The notes beneath the pieces are model-generated. The model saw nothing but the letters and a program-made list of their open reading frames with translations. It was not told where the DNA came from and ran no database searches. Below, piece by piece: positions 1-7,861 of a DNA stretch of 33,677 bases. The number at the start of each line of letters is the position of its first letter. Positions within the stretch are counted from its first letter, which is position 1. Position numbers and translations under genes: made by a program. Source of the DNA: Actinomycetota bacterium (GTDB lineage Bacteria; Actinomycetota; Actinomycetes; Mycobacteriales; Mycobacteriaceae); the NCBI GenBank assembly GCA_030836785.1, contig JAUPLT010000094.1:1-33677 (forward strand), in the 5' to 3' direction.

Positions 1-1
1 G

Positions 2-607
2 GCGGTCGGCTGTGTGGGCGCGGGCATCGGGGCGCGGGCCGGCGTGCTCAAAGGCGGCGTGGGCACCGCTTCGGTGGTGCTCGACTGCGGCGTCACGGTC
101 GGGGCCTTGGTGGTGGTCAACTCGGCCGGTGCCGTCGTCGACCCCACCACCGGCTTACCGTGGCAGGCCGATCTGATCGCCGAATTCGGCCTGCACACCC
201 CGCCGGCCGGGCAGATCGCCGGCTACGCCGCCCGGCACGGCGAACTGAGCCCGCTCAACACCACCATCGCGGTGATCGCCACCGACGCCGTGCTGAACAA
301 GGCCGGCTGCCGGCGGGTCGCCGTCGCGGCCCAGGACGGCCTGGCCCGGGCGATCCGGCCCGCGCACACACCCCTCGATGGGGACACGGTCTTCGTGCTG
401 GCGACGGGGGCGATAGCGGTCGAACCGTCCCCGGACACCCCGGCCGCCATGCTTCCGGACACCGCGCTGGTGACCGCGCTGGGAATCGCGGCGGCGGACT
501 GTCTGGCCCGCGCGGTACTGGCCGGTGTGCTGGCCGCCGAATCGCTCGCCGGGATCCCCAGCTACCGCGACTTGCTGCCCGCAGTGTTGGCGCAACGGGG
601 ACAATGA
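2..607 (+). CDS. P1-family (DmpA-type) peptidase, 5'-truncated
   Basis: C-terminal part of an Ntn-type L-aminopeptidase/D-esterase of the P1 (DmpA) family, like M. tuberculosis Rv1333. The frame is open to the left edge (AVGCVGAG..., then [15 protein letters not shown]), so the GTG at 14 in the ORF track is internal and the true start is outside the window. The motif [11 protein letters not shown] has the form seen at the family's self-cleavage site; the first Thr of NTT (codon 260-262) is the likely nucleophile, giving alpha and beta chains after autoproteolysis. The natural substrate in mycobacteria is not established. The stop TGA (605-607) overlaps the ATG of the rhomboid gene (ATGA), so the two are probably translationally coupled. 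Family assignment is confident; function is inferred. Confidence 0.88.
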   Translation, partial: AVGCVGAGIGARAGVLKGGVGTASVVLDCGVTVGALVVVNSAGAVVDPTTGLPWQADLIAEFGLHTPPAGQIAGYAARHGELSPLNTTIAVIATDAVLNKAGCRRVAVAAQDGLARAIRPAHTPLDGDTVFVLATGAIAVEPSPDTPAAMLPDTALVTALGIAAADCLARAVLAGVLAAESLAGIPSYRDLLPAVLAQRGQ

Positions 608-1269
608 CCGTCATGGGCATCAACACGCCGGAGTCCCCGCCCGCCAACTGGCCGTTGTGGAAGACCGGCGGCGCCACCATCCTGACCTTCGTCGCGCTGC
701 TCTACCTCGTCGAGGTCGTCGACCAGTTGAGCGGGCACGCCCTCGACCGCAACGGCATTCGCCCGCTGGAGACCGACGGCCTGTCCGGGATCGTCTTCGC
801 GCCCCTGCTGCACGCCGACTGGGCTCATCTGCTGGCCAACACCGTGCCGGCACTCGTGCTCGGGTTCCTGGTGACGCTGACCGGGATGGCCCGGTTCGTC
901 TGGGCCACCGCGATCATCTGGATCGTCGGCGGTTTCGGTACCTGGTTGATCGGCGATATCGGTGGATGCCGGCTGGAGACCAACCACATCGGAGCGTCCG
1001 GGCTGATCTTCGGGTGGCTGGCCTTCCTGCTGGTGTTCGGCTGGCTGACCAGACATCCCTGGCAGATCGTCACCGGTCTGGTGGTGTTGTTCGTCTACGG
1101 CGGCATCCTCTGGGGCGCGGTGCCGGTGCTGGACCGGTGCGGCGGGGTGTCCTGGCAGGGCCACCTGTGCGGCGCGGCCGCGGGGCTGTTGGCCGCTCAC
1201 TGGCTGTCCCGCCCGGAACGGGAGGCCCGCCGCCGGAAGGCCGGCGAGCTGCCCGGGACGCCTCGGTGA
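604..1269 (+). CDS. Rhomboid-family intramembrane serine protease
   Basis: A 221-residue polytopic membrane protein, the counterpart of Rv1337. It has the rhomboid catalytic dyad: Ser132 in GASG ([11 protein letters not shown]) and His187 in [12 protein letters not shown], plus the conserved WAHLLANT segment (around 74-81) that precedes the active-site helices. About six hydrophobic segments are visible. It should cleave substrates within the membrane; its targets are unknown. I chose the ATG at 604 because it overlaps the upstream stop as ATGA and has GGGGAC just before it; ATG 613 is an in-frame alternative. The ORF track extends this frame back to 160, but that part is antisense-like shadow over the P1 peptidase. 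The stop TGA overlaps the GTG of murI. Confidence 0.93.
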   Translation: MTVMGINTPESPPANWPLWKTGGATILTFVALLYLVEVVDQLSGHALDRNGIRPLETDGLSGIVFAPLLHADWAHLLANTVPALVLGFLVTLTGMARFVWATAIIWIVGGFGTWLIGDIGGCRLETNHIGASGLIFGWLAFLLVFGWLTRHPWQIVTGLVVLFVYGGILWGAVPVLDRCGGVSWQGHLCGAAAGLLAAHWLSRPEREARRRKAGELPGTPR

Positions 1270-2078
1270 CCGACCCGGACGCACCGATCGGCATCTTCGA
1301 CTCGGGCGTCGGCGGGCTGACCGTGGCCCGTTCGATCATCGACCAACTGCCCGACGAGAACCTGATCTACGTCGGGGACACCGCGCACGGTCCCTACGGC
1401 CCGCTCAGCATCCCCGAGGTGCGGGCGCACGCGCTGGCCATCGCGGACAACCTGGTGGATCGCGGCGTCAAGGCGCTGGTGATCGCCTGCAACACCGCGT
1501 CCTCGGCATGTCTGCGGGACGCACGGGAGCGCTACGGCGTGCCCGTCGTCGAGGTCATCCTGCCCGCCGTGCGCAGGGCGGTGGCCACGACCCGCTCCGG
1601 CCGGATCGGGGTGATCGGCACTGCTGCCACGGTCTCGTCAGGGGCCTATCAGGACGCTTTCTCGGCCGCCCGCGATGTTCAGGTGACGGCGGTGGCCTGC
1701 CCCCGGTTCGTCGACTTCGTCGAACGCGGCGTCACCAGCGGCCGCCAGGTGCTGGGGCTTGCCGAGGCGTACCTGGAGCCGCTGCAGGGCGCTCAGGTCG
1801 ACACCCTGGTGCTGGGCTGCACGCACTATCCCCTGCTGTCGGGGGTGATCCAGTTGGTGATGGGGGACGGCGTGACGCTGGTCTCCAGCGCTGAGGAGAC
1901 CGCCAAGGACCTTCTTCGGGTCCTCACCGAGCAGGATCTGCTGCGTCCGCACCCCGACTCCGGGCCGCCGGCGGCGAGGTCTTTCGAGTCCACCGGAGAC
2001 CCGGAAACGTTCACCGCCCTGGCCGCCAGGTTCCTCGGGCCGGTGGTGACGGGAGTCGGCTCACCGGCGCCACGCTGA
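1266..2078 (+). CDS. murI: Glutamate racemase
   Basis: Cytosolic cofactor-independent racemase that makes D-glutamate for peptidoglycan precursors. At 270 residues it is the usual family length. Catalytic residues are visible: Asp12 in [13 protein letters not shown], Cys75 in [10 protein letters not shown] and Cys185 in [11 protein letters not shown], with His187 next to the second cysteine. Start is GTG 1266, overlapping the rhomboid stop as GTGA; the ORF track reports this frame from 525, which runs through the rhomboid gene and is not coding. Rhomboid-murI adjacency matches M. tuberculosis Rv1337-Rv1338. Confidence 0.97.
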   Translation: MTDPDAPIGIFDSGVGGLTVARSIIDQLPDENLIYVGDTAHGPYGPLSIPEVRAHALAIADNLVDRGVKALVIACNTASSACLRDARERYGVPVVEVILPAVRRAVATTRSGRIGVIGTAATVSSGAYQDAFSAARDVQVTAVACPRFVDFVERGVTSGRQVLGLAEAYLEPLQGAQVDTLVLGCTHYPLLSGVIQLVMGDGVTLVSSAEETAKDLLRVLTEQDLLRPHPDSGPPAARSFESTGDPETFTALAARFLGPVVTGVGSPAPR

Positions 2079-2138
2079 ACGGCTCATGCCGTTTGCCGTT
2101 CGGGACAGCCCGGCCGTGGCAAGCTAGAAGGCGTGCGA

Positions 2139-2903
2139 ATGACGGTACTGGGCTGCTCAGGCAGCGTCGTGGGACCGGATTCGCCGGCCTCGGGGTATCT
2201 GATCACCGCCCCGGACACCCCGCCCCTGGTGGTGGATTTCGGTGGGGGAGTGCTCGGCGCCCTGCAGCGCTACGCCGACCCCAACGTCGTCCACGTGCTG
2301 CTGTCACACCTGCATGCCGACCACTGCCTGGACCTTCCGGGGCTGTTCGTCTGGCGTCGTTACCACCCGAATCCGGCTCCGGAACGCGGCATCCTCTGCG
2401 GGCCGAGCGACACCTGGACGCGGTTGGCCGCGGCATCCTCGCCGTTGGGCGGTGAGCTCGACGACTTCACCGACATCTTCGACATCCGGCCGTGGATCGA
2501 CGGGGAGACCATGCAGTTCGGCGCGCTGAGCGTGTTGCCGCGCCTGGTCACACATCCCACCGAGTCCTATGGTCTGCGATTCACCGACCCCGATGGGGTC
2601 ACGCTGGTCTACAGCGGGGACACCGGGGTCTGCGAGTCGCTGGTGGAACTTGCCGCCGGAGCCGATGTGTTCCTCTGCGAGGCGTCCTGGACCGAATCCC
2701 CGGAACGGCCCAAGCACCTGCACCTGTCCGGCGCCGAAGCCGGCCGGATCGCCACCCGGGCCGGGGTCGGCCGTCTGCTGCTCACGCACATACCGCCCTG
2801 GACGTCGCGCGAGGACGTGATCGGCGAGGCCAAATCCGAGTTCGACGGTCCGGTGCACGCGGTGGTGGCGGGCGAGGCGATCGACGTCCGCGCCACGCCC
2901 TAG
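2139..2903 (+). CDS. MBL-fold cyclic-nucleotide phosphodiesterase, Rv1339-like
   Basis: Metallo-beta-lactamase-fold hydrolase with the metal motif HLHADH at residues 57-62 ([13 protein letters not shown]), a later YSGDTG segment and LLLTHIPPW near the end, all expected for this fold. It matches Rv1339, described as an atypical class II cAMP phosphodiesterase, so the likely role is lowering intracellular cAMP. The ORF track starts at GTG 2133, but AGAAGG at 2126-2131 lies 7 nt before ATG 2139, which is the better start (254 aa). It keeps its conserved position between murI and rph. Its TAG stop (2901-2903) also supplies the first bases of a -10-like hexamer for rph. Substrate assignment rests on the homologue. 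Confidence 0.9.
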   Translation: MTVLGCSGSVVGPDSPASGYLITAPDTPPLVVDFGGGVLGALQRYADPNVVHVLLSHLHADHCLDLPGLFVWRRYHPNPAPERGILCGPSDTWTRLAAASSPLGGELDDFTDIFDIRPWIDGETMQFGALSVLPRLVTHPTESYGLRFTDPDGVTLVYSGDTGVCESLVELAAGADVFLCEASWTESPERPKHLHLSGAEAGRIATRAGVGRLLLTHIPPWTSREDVIGEAKSEFDGPVHAVVAGEAIDVRATP

Positions 2904-2913
2904 AGTTCGGGCT

Positions 2914-3708
2914 GTGACTTCAACCCCCAGCGCCGAGCGCAAGGACGGCCGGGCCGACACCGATCTGCGGCCCGTCGCCATCACCCGCGGTTTCACCTCC
3001 CATCCGGCCGGTTCGGTGCTGATCGCATTCGGCGAGACCCGGGTGATGTGCACCGCCAGCGTCACCGAGGGTGTCCCGCGCTGGCGCAAGGGTTCCGGGT
3101 TGGGCTGGCTCACGGCCGAGTACGCGATGCTGCCGGCCGCCACTCATACCCGTTCGGACCGCGAGTCGGTCAAAGGACGGGTGGGTGGCCGCACCCAGGA
3201 GATCAGCCGGTTGGTCGGACGCTCGTTGCGGGCCTGCATCGACCTGGCCGCACTGGGGGAGAACACCATCGCGATCGACTGCGACGTGTTGCAGGCCGAC
3301 GGGGGCACCCGCACCGCCGCGATCACCGGGGCCTACGTGGCGCTGTCCGACGCCGTGACGTACCTGGGCGCCGCCGGGGCACTGACCGACCCGATGCCGT
3401 TGTCCTGTGCGATTGCCGCGATCAGCGTAGGGGTGGTCGACGGGCGCGTCCGGGTGGACCTGCCCTACGAGGAGGACTCCCGCGCCGAGGTGGACATGAA
3501 CGTGGTGGCCACCGATACCGGGACGCTGGTCGAGATCCAGGGCACCGGTGAGGGGGCGACGTTCCCGCGCTCCACGCTGGACCGGATGCTCGACGTGGCG
3601 TTCGGGGCGTGCGACGAACTGTTCGCCATGCAGCGCGAGGCGCTGGCGTTACCGTATCCCGGCGACCTGCCGCCCGGCCCGCCGCCGAAGAAGGCGTTCG
3701 GGTCTTGA
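2914..3708 (+). CDS. rph: Ribonuclease PH
   Basis: Phosphorolytic 3'-to-5' exoribonuclease that trims tRNA 3' ends; 264 aa, normal length. Typical segments are [18 protein letters not shown] near the N-terminus, the phosphate-binding [15 protein letters not shown] and the [12 protein letters not shown] core. Start is GTG 2914. There is no clear Shine-Dalgarno; instead TAGAGT at 2901-2906 lies 7 nt upstream, so the gene may have its own leaderless promoter in addition to read-through. The stop (3706-3708) overlaps the TTG start of rdgB. Order matches Rv1339-Rv1340-Rv1341. Confidence 0.96.
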   Translation: MTSTPSAERKDGRADTDLRPVAITRGFTSHPAGSVLIAFGETRVMCTASVTEGVPRWRKGSGLGWLTAEYAMLPAATHTRSDRESVKGRVGGRTQEISRLVGRSLRACIDLAALGENTIAIDCDVLQADGGTRTAAITGAYVALSDAVTYLGAAGALTDPMPLSCAIAAISVGVVDGRVRVDLPYEEDSRAEVDMNVVATDTGTLVEIQGTGEGATFPRSTLDRMLDVAFGACDELFAMQREALALPYPGDLPPGPPPKKAFGS

Positions 3709-4325
3709 CCGCAAACCGGTTGCTGGTGGCCAGCCGCAACCGCAAGAAGCTGGCCGAGTTGCGCCGGGTGCTCGACGCGGCCGGTATCACCGGCTTGGAG
3801 TTGCTCAGCCTCGACGACGTCCCGCCCTATGACGAGGCGCCGGAAACCGGCGCGACGTTCGAGGAGAACGCCGTGGCCAAGGCCCGCGACGGGTTCGCCG
3901 CGACGGGACTGCCGACACTGGCCGACGACTCCGGGATCGAAGTGGCGGCACTGAACGGGATGCCCGGCGTGCTGTCGGCCCGGTGGGCGGGCGGTCACGG
4001 CGATGACACCGCGAACTACACACTGCTGCTCTCCCAGCTTCGCGATGTTCCCGACGAACGCCGGGGCGCGGCGTTCGTCGCGTCCTGCGCGCTGGTGCAG
4101 GGGCCTGGGCTCGCCGATGTCACCGTGGTGCGCGGGCAGTGGCCGGGCGTGGTGGCCCGGGATGCGGTGGGCGACGGGGGCTTCGGCTACGACCCGGTGT
4201 TCATCCCGGAAGCGGAGACGCGCAGCGCGGCCCAGTTAAGCCCGGCGGAGAAGGACGCCGTCTCGCACCGGGGCCGGGCACTGGCCCTGTTGGTGCCGGC
4301 TCTGCGCAGGCTGGCCGGAGCGTAG
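3705..4325 (+). CDS. rdgB: RdgB/HAM1-type non-canonical purine NTP pyrophosphatase
   Basis: House-cleaning dITP/XTP pyrophosphatase that removes deaminated purine nucleotides before they enter DNA or RNA. Family motifs: [18 protein letters not shown] at the N-terminus, [19 protein letters not shown] with the acidic catalytic pair at 74-75, [14 protein letters not shown] and [11 protein letters not shown]. The start is taken as TTG 3705, which overlaps the rph stop (TTGA) and gives 206 aa, close to the M. tuberculosis Rv1341 length; the ORF-track start at 3609 would overlap rph by about 100 nt and adds a non-conserved arginine-rich tail. Last gene of the murI-rph run. Confidence 0.95.
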   Translation: MTANRLLVASRNRKKLAELRRVLDAAGITGLELLSLDDVPPYDEAPETGATFEENAVAKARDGFAATGLPTLADDSGIEVAALNGMPGVLSARWAGGHGDDTANYTLLLSQLRDVPDERRGAAFVASCALVQGPGLADVTVVRGQWPGVVARDAVGDGGFGYDPVFIPEAETRSAAQLSPAEKDAVSHRGRALALLVPALRRLAGA

Positions 4326-4366
4326 CGGTGGGGCAGAGCAAACGGAAGACAACCGAGCAGGGGCGT

Positions 4367-4460
4367 TAGTCGGAGGCTGAGTCACCACCGCCAGCAGACG
4401 GTCCAGTCCAATCATCAACCGATCCGGTTGGTCAACCATCAATGTCATAGGCTCCGACTA
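4367..4460. repeat. Inverted repeat TAGTCGGAGxCT with nested palindromes
   Basis: TAGTCGGAGGCT (4367-4378) is mirrored by AGGCTCCGACTA (4449-4460), 12 bp with one mismatch. Between them lie CAACCG-ATC-CGGTTG (4416-4430) and the overlapping GGTTG-GT-CAACC (4426-4437). The whole 94 bp sits between rdgB and the 13E12-type gene. It may be a terminator/leader structure or an end of the inserted segment. I found no matching copy downstream of the 13E12 gene, so the boundaries of any mobile unit are not defined. Confidence 0.6.
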
Positions 4461-4464
4461 GTAT
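4459..4464 (+). promoter_or_regulatory. -10 element TAGTAT of the 13E12-type gene
   Basis: TAGTAT fits the mycobacterial TANNNT -10 and lies 7 nt before the A of the ATG at 4472. This predicts transcription starting at the start codon, i.e. a leaderless mRNA. No Shine-Dalgarno is visible. Confidence 0.6.
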
Positions 4465-4479
4465 CGAATGTATGTTCGA
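4464..4479. promoter_or_regulatory. LexA/SOS box overlapping the start codon
   Basis: TCGAATGTATGTTCGA matches the mycobacterial SOS box TCGAAC-N4-GTTCGA at 11 of 12 defined positions and extends to ATCGAA-N6-TTCGAT. The ATG (4472-4474) lies inside the box, so residues 2-3 (Phe-Asp) are encoded by its right arm. LexA bound here would cover the predicted transcription and translation start. SOS control of 13E12-family genes is known in M. tuberculosis. Confidence 0.82.
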
Positions 4480-6079
4480 TAGTGCTGATCCGGAGGTCCT
4501 TCCCTCCGCTGATGATGCGGTGGTGGTCGGCGCGGTCGGCGGCTGGGCGCATAGCGAAGCGGCTGCGGCGGCACGGCGACTGGCGGCGATCGGCGAGCTG
4601 GTGGCCCGGCGTTGCCCGGTCGACGAGGTCGATCCCGACGTGGTCGACGAGCGTTCGCGGTGGGTGTGTGACCCCTGGGATGCCACGGCCGCGGAGGTCG
4701 CCGCGGCGCTGGGGATCAGCGCCCGGCGGGCGTCCTCGCAGATGTATCTGGCGCAGTCCTTGCGTGAGCGGCTCCCCAATGTCAATGCCCTGTTCTTGTC
4801 GGGTCGCATCGGGGCGCGGCTGGTGTCGACGATCTCGTGGCGGACGCACTGTGTCATCGGCACAGCGGAGATGGCGGCCATCGACGCCGAGATCGCCGAC
4901 GCCGCGCAATCGTGGGGTCCGTTGTCGGACCGCAGAATCGAGACGCTGATCGATGTGGTGGTGGATACCCACGACCCACAGGCGCGGGAGTGGTTCCGAG
5001 AGGCAGCCCGCGGAATGGACGTGCAGTTCGGCAAGCCCGACGACGACACCGGGACCCGATCGGTGTGGGGTCGGCTGCTGGTCACTCATGCCGAACTCAT
5101 CGAGCGGCGGCTCACCGCCATGGCTCGCGCGGTATGCGAGGCCGACCCGCGCACCGTCGGACAGCGCCGCGCCGAAGCGATGGGCGCGGTGTTCGCAGGC
5201 GCCGACCGGATCGCCTGCCAATGCGGTCAACCCGACTGCCGCATCCCCGCCGTCGCAGCGCTGAAGGACTCGGTGGTCATCCATGTCGTGGCCGACAAGG
5301 CCGCGGTCGAACAAGCCACGGCAGAACAAGCCACGGCAGAACAAGGCACGGCAGAACAAGGCACGGCAGAACAGGGCACGGCCGAACAAGCCGCGGCAGA
5401 ACAGGGCACGGCAGAACAGGGCACGGCCGAACGGTCTGCCGACCCCGACGCCGCCGACCGGGCCACTCCGGACCGCGCCGAGACGAAGCCGGGCCAGCAG
5501 GACCGTGTCCGGCGCGCGTTGATGGTCAACGGCGGGGTCATTCCGAACCCGCTGCTGGAGCAGCTGATCCGGGAGGGCGCGCGAATCGTGCCGCTGAGCC
5601 CGCCATGCGGGAAGGCCGAGCCTCGTTACCGGCCGTCGGCGATGCTGCAACGATTCGTCCGCTGTCGTGATCTCACCTGTCGTTTCCCCGGATGCGATGT
5701 TCCGGCCGAAGCCTGTGACATCGACCACGCCATCGCCTATCCGCTCGGCCCCACCCATCCGTCGAACCTGCGTTGCCTATGCCGAAAACACCACCTGCTG
5801 CGCACTTTCTGGATCGGCGAAGACGGTTGGCATGACTCACAGCAGCCCGACGGAACGATTGCCTGGACGGCACCGACCGGACACACCTACACCACCCGTC
5901 CCGGCGCCAGGCTCTACTTCCCGGGCTGGGACACCGACACCGGCGGGCTTCCCCCCATCGCCGCCGATGCTCCGACACCGGTCAACCGCTCGCTGAAGAT
6001 GCCCCGGCGCCGACGCACCCGCGAAGCCGATCGCGCCCAGCGGATCAGGACCCGCCGCGCCCAGAACGACACAAGCTGA
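4472..6079 (+). CDS. 13E12-repeat family DUF222/HNH endonuclease-domain protein
   Basis: A 535-residue protein with an N-terminal DUF222 region (about 30-330) and a C-terminal HNH nuclease domain (about 395-445): CRFPGCDVPAEACDIDHAIAY, then NLRCLCRKHHLL, with paired cysteines and the His/Asp core intact. It belongs to the 13E12 repeat family, abundant in mycobacteria and of unknown function. Start ATG 4472 lies in an SOS box with a -10 just upstream, so it is probably LexA-repressed and leaderless. A linker at residues 279-323 consists of (A/V)EQ(G/A)T pentapeptides. In M. tuberculosis nothing separates Rv1341 from Rv1342c, so this looks like an insertion into conserved gene order. DNA cleavage is inferred from the intact HNH motif. 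Confidence 0.9.
   Translation: MFDSADPEVLPSADDAVVVGAVGGWAHSEAAAAARRLAAIGELVARRCPVDEVDPDVVDERSRWVCDPWDATAAEVAAALGISARRASSQMYLAQSLRERLPNVNALFLSGRIGARLVSTISWRTHCVIGTAEMAAIDAEIADAAQSWGPLSDRRIETLIDVVVDTHDPQAREWFREAARGMDVQFGKPDDDTGTRSVWGRLLVTHAELIERRLTAMARAVCEADPRTVGQRRAEAMGAVFAGADRIACQCGQPDCRIPAVAALKDSVVIHVVADKAAVEQATAEQATAEQGTAEQGTAEQGTAEQAAAEQGTAEQGTAERSADPDAADRATPDRAETKPGQQDRVRRALMVNGGVIPNPLLEQLIREGARIVPLSPPCGKAEPRYRPSAMLQRFVRCRDLTCRFPGCDVPAEACDIDHAIAYPLGPTHPSNLRCLCRKHHLLRTFWIGEDGWHDSQQPDGTIAWTAPTGHTYTTRPGARLYFPGWDTDTGGLPPIAADAPTPVNRSLKMPRRRRTREADRAQRIRTRRAQNDTS
5306..5425 (+). repeat. 15-bp coding tandem repeat (AEQGT)n in the 13E12 gene
   Basis: Eight consecutive 15-bp units of the GCAGAACAAGGCACG type encode VEQAT-AEQAT-AEQGT(x3)-AEQAA-AEQGT(x2), followed by a degenerate AERSA. 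Units differ by one or two bases. The array is in frame and lies in the linker between the DUF222 and HNH regions, so a copy-number change would alter linker length only. Confidence 0.95.
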
Positions 6080-6171
6080 AGACTTTCAACACGCTGAGCA
6101 GCCCATTCCTGCCACGGTGCAGATCCCGCCAAGTACAGACGGGGCCAATCCGTAATGAACGCCAGACGACG

Positions 6172-6519
6172 CTAGATCCCGAACCGCTCCTTGAGTTCAC
6201 GGGTCTGGACCTGCTCGACGATGATGCCCAGCAGAGGAACCGTTCCGGCCAGCAGCACACCGATGGTCTTGGAGATCGGCCAGCGCACCTTCACCGCGAG
6301 GTTGGCGGTGAACAACAGGTAGACGAAATACACCCAGCCATGCACCACGCCGATCCAGGTGGGCGGATTGTCGACTTTGACGACGTACTTGAGGATGATC
6401 TCGTAGCACAGGGCGATTAGCCAGATGCCGGTCATCCAGGCCAGCGCCCGGTAGCCGTTGAGCGCGGAGCGGATCTTGTCGATCGGGGCAACCGGCGGGG
6501 TACCCGGTGTCTGGGTCAT
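6172..6519 (-). CDS. DUF3817 integral membrane protein, Rv1342c-like
   Basis: A 115-residue membrane protein with about three hydrophobic segments (ALAWMTGIWLIALCYEIILKY; WIGVVHGWVYFVYLLFTANLAV; TIGVLLAGTVPLLGIIVEQV), the DUF3817 pattern found in Rv1342c. No biochemical function is known. The ORF-track entry of 281 aa is over-extended; the ATG at 6519 is preceded by AAGAGG and overlaps the stop of the upstream gene as ATGA. It is co-transcribed with the lprD-like gene and converges on the 13E12 gene 92 nt away. Confidence 0.9.
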   Translation of the reverse strand: MTQTPGTPPVAPIDKIRSALNGYRALAWMTGIWLIALCYEIILKYVVKVDNPPTWIGVVHGWVYFVYLLFTANLAVKVRWPISKTIGVLLAGTVPLLGIIVEQVQTRELKERFGI

Positions 6520-6884
6520 GGTGTGGTCCTCTTGTCGTTCTCGGCTAGTTCGGCCAGATAGGCGTTGTACTCGGCCAGTACCCGGTTGGTGGACTGGGCC
6601 TCGGCGGTCGGGCGTTGCGGCAGTAGGCCCGCGGGGATCTCGGTGACGGCGTCGTCCGGACCGGGCGGGGCTGGTGGCGCCTCCTCGTAGCGGATGAACT
6701 TGCGGTACGCGTAGACGCAGAATCCGGCGAACAGCGGCCACTGCAGGGCGTAGCCCAGGTTCTGGAAGTTCCCCGAGGTTGACTCGTACCGGGTCCACTG
6801 CCACCAGCCCAGTGCCAGGCAACCTCCGGCGGCGACGATGACGCCGACGATCAGCGCGACGCGGCGGCGGCGGGTCACAGACAC
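6516..6884 (-). CDS. LprD-like membrane/lipoprotein, Rv1343c homologue
   Basis: A 122-residue protein with an Arg-rich N-terminus (SVTRRRR), a hydrophobic stretch VALIVGVIVAAGGCLALGWW (about 8-27) and a second one, WPLFAGFCVYAY. The AAGGC sequence could serve as a lipobox, in line with the lprD annotation of Rv1343c, but a plain membrane anchor is equally possible. Function unknown. GTG 6884 is supported by a -10 (TAGGTT) exactly 6 nt upstream, suggesting a leaderless mRNA. Its stop overlaps the DUF3817 start. It is divergent from tRNA-Leu. Confidence 0.85.
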   Translation of the reverse strand: MSVTRRRRVALIVGVIVAAGGCLALGWWQWTRYESTSGNFQNLGYALQWPLFAGFCVYAYRKFIRYEEAPPAPPGPDDAVTEIPAGLLPQRPTAEAQSTNRVLAEYNAYLAELAENDKRTTP

Positions 6885-6890
6885 ACCACG

Positions 6891-6896
6891 AACCTA
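6891..6896 (-). promoter_or_regulatory. -10 element TAGGTT of the lprD-like gene (leaderless)
   Basis: On the minus strand TAGGTT is followed by the 6-nt spacer CGTGGT and then the GTG start at 6884. This is the spacing of a mycobacterial leaderless promoter and fixes the start of the gene. Confidence 0.55.
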
Positions 6897-6914
6897 CCGG
6901 TGCCCTCCCGGCGA

Positions 6915-6920
6915 TAGGAT
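6915..6920 (+). promoter_or_regulatory. -10 element TAGGAT of tRNA-Leu
   Basis: TAGGAT lies 9 nt before the first base of the mature tRNA (6930), so transcription would start only 2-3 nt upstream of it. Confidence 0.45.
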
Positions 6921-6929
6921 CGACGGGCC

Positions 6930-7012
6930 GCGGGCGTGGCGAAATGGCAGACGCGATGGCTTTAGGTGCCATTGCTCGAAAGAGCGTGTGGGTTCGAGTC
7001 CCTCCGCCCGCA
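6930..7012 (+). tRNA. tRNA-Leu (anticodon TAG)
   Basis: An 83-nt class II tRNA. Acceptor arms are GCGGGCG / CGCCCGC. The anticodon stem ATGGC/GCCAT closes the loop TTTAGGT, giving anticodon TAG, which reads CUN leucine codons. A long variable arm GCTC-GAAA-GAGC is typical of Leu/Ser tRNAs, and the T-loop is TTCGAGT. The T-stem as read has one T-T mismatch (6989/7003). The 3' CCA is not encoded. No integrated element or attachment-site duplication is seen next to it. Confidence 0.95.
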
Positions 7013-7081
7013 CTCAAGCTGTTCGGGTGCCGACGCCGGCCGCGCAGCAGAATCAGGGTCCGGGCAGGCTTGCTCTGGGGT

Positions 7082-7135
7082 CGTAAAAAGGTGCATTACC
7101 GCAGATAAAACGGTATTATTGAACTATCGGGAGCG
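7082..7135. promoter_or_regulatory. AT-rich leader with inverted repeat upstream of the vWA gene
   Basis: This is the only clearly AT-rich stretch in the left half. It contains TACCG (7097-7101) mirrored by CGGTA (7111-7115) around GCAGATAAAA, followed by TATTAT and AACTAT hexamers that could act as -10 elements. It probably holds the vWA promoter, with a possible operator. The rest of 7013-7222 shows nothing else recognisable. Confidence 0.4.
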
Positions 7136-7222
7136 GTTGCCACGGCGGCTGCTTGTTCACTGGTGGGGATCACTTCATTCGGGTTTTTCGGTGGTCCCTG
7201 CCTGCCTACGGAAAGGTGGCCC

Positions 7223-7861
7223 ATGACCAATCCCAACTCAACTCTGATCGCTGCACTACTCGACCGATCGGGTTCGATGAACAGCTCTGTGCAGGCCACC
7301 GAACACGGCTGGCGTGAACTGATCGACGTCCAGCGTGCCAATCCCGGAATCTGCCACGTCAGCTTGGCGCAGTTCGACTACGAATACGACGTCGTCTACC
7401 CGCCCACCGACATCGCGGCGGTGCCCGAATTTGTGCTGGATCCCCGCGGGAGCACCGCACTGCTCGACGCAACTGGCCGATTCATCACCGAACTGGGAGA
7501 ACAGCTCGCGGCATTGCCTGAGGACGAGAGGCCCGGGCAGGTGATCTGCCTGATCATGACCGATGGCATGGATAACTGCAGCCAGCACTGGACTTGGGCC
7601 GGGATCAAGCATCTGATCACCCAGCAGCGGATGGTTTACAACTGGGAGTTCATTTTCCTCGGTGCCGATATCGACGCCGTGGAATTCGGCGAGAGGATGG
7701 GGGTGGACCGCAAGTTCTCGATGACCTACAACAAGTGGGACTACCTCGACAACCGCAAAGCCTTCGAGTCGATGACCGCGCTGGTGACCGAGGCGCGGGC
7801 CGCCGGAAAGCTCGAGGATGGCTTCAGCGACGCCGATCGTCGAGAGGCGATGGGACAGTAG
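7223..7861 (+). CDS. Stand-alone von Willebrand factor A (vWA) domain protein
   Basis: A 212-residue soluble protein made almost entirely of one vWA domain. The metal-ion-dependent adhesion site is complete: DRSGS at 14-18, Thr78 in RGSTALLD and Asp114 in IMTDGMDN. It lacks a signal peptide or membrane helix, so it should act in the cytosol, probably in metal-dependent protein binding; the partner is unknown, and no MoxR-type ATPase or tellurium-resistance gene lies nearby. ATG 7223 is chosen over the ORF-track start at 7163 because GAAAGGTGG precedes it. The gene stands alone and ends in a 15-bp repeat that duplicates its final codons and stop. Its position next to a tRNA and its AT-rich leader hint at acquisition, but this is weak. 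Confidence 0.85.
   Translation: MTNPNSTLIAALLDRSGSMNSSVQATEHGWRELIDVQRANPGICHVSLAQFDYEYDVVYPPTDIAAVPEFVLDPRGSTALLDATGRFITELGEQLAALPEDERPGQVICLIMTDGMDNCSQHWTWAGIKHLITQQRMVYNWEFIFLGADIDAVEFGERMGVDRKFSMTYNKWDYLDNRKAFESMTALVTEARAAGKLEDGFSDADRREAMGQ

Noticed and set aside
4326-4471. Rho-independent terminator after rdgB
   Set aside because: Palindromes are present, but none is followed by a T-tract; left as a structured region of unknown role.
6930-7022. Integrated element at tRNA-Leu
   Set aside because: No integrase, no duplicated tRNA 3' end in the window, and the tRNA is intact.
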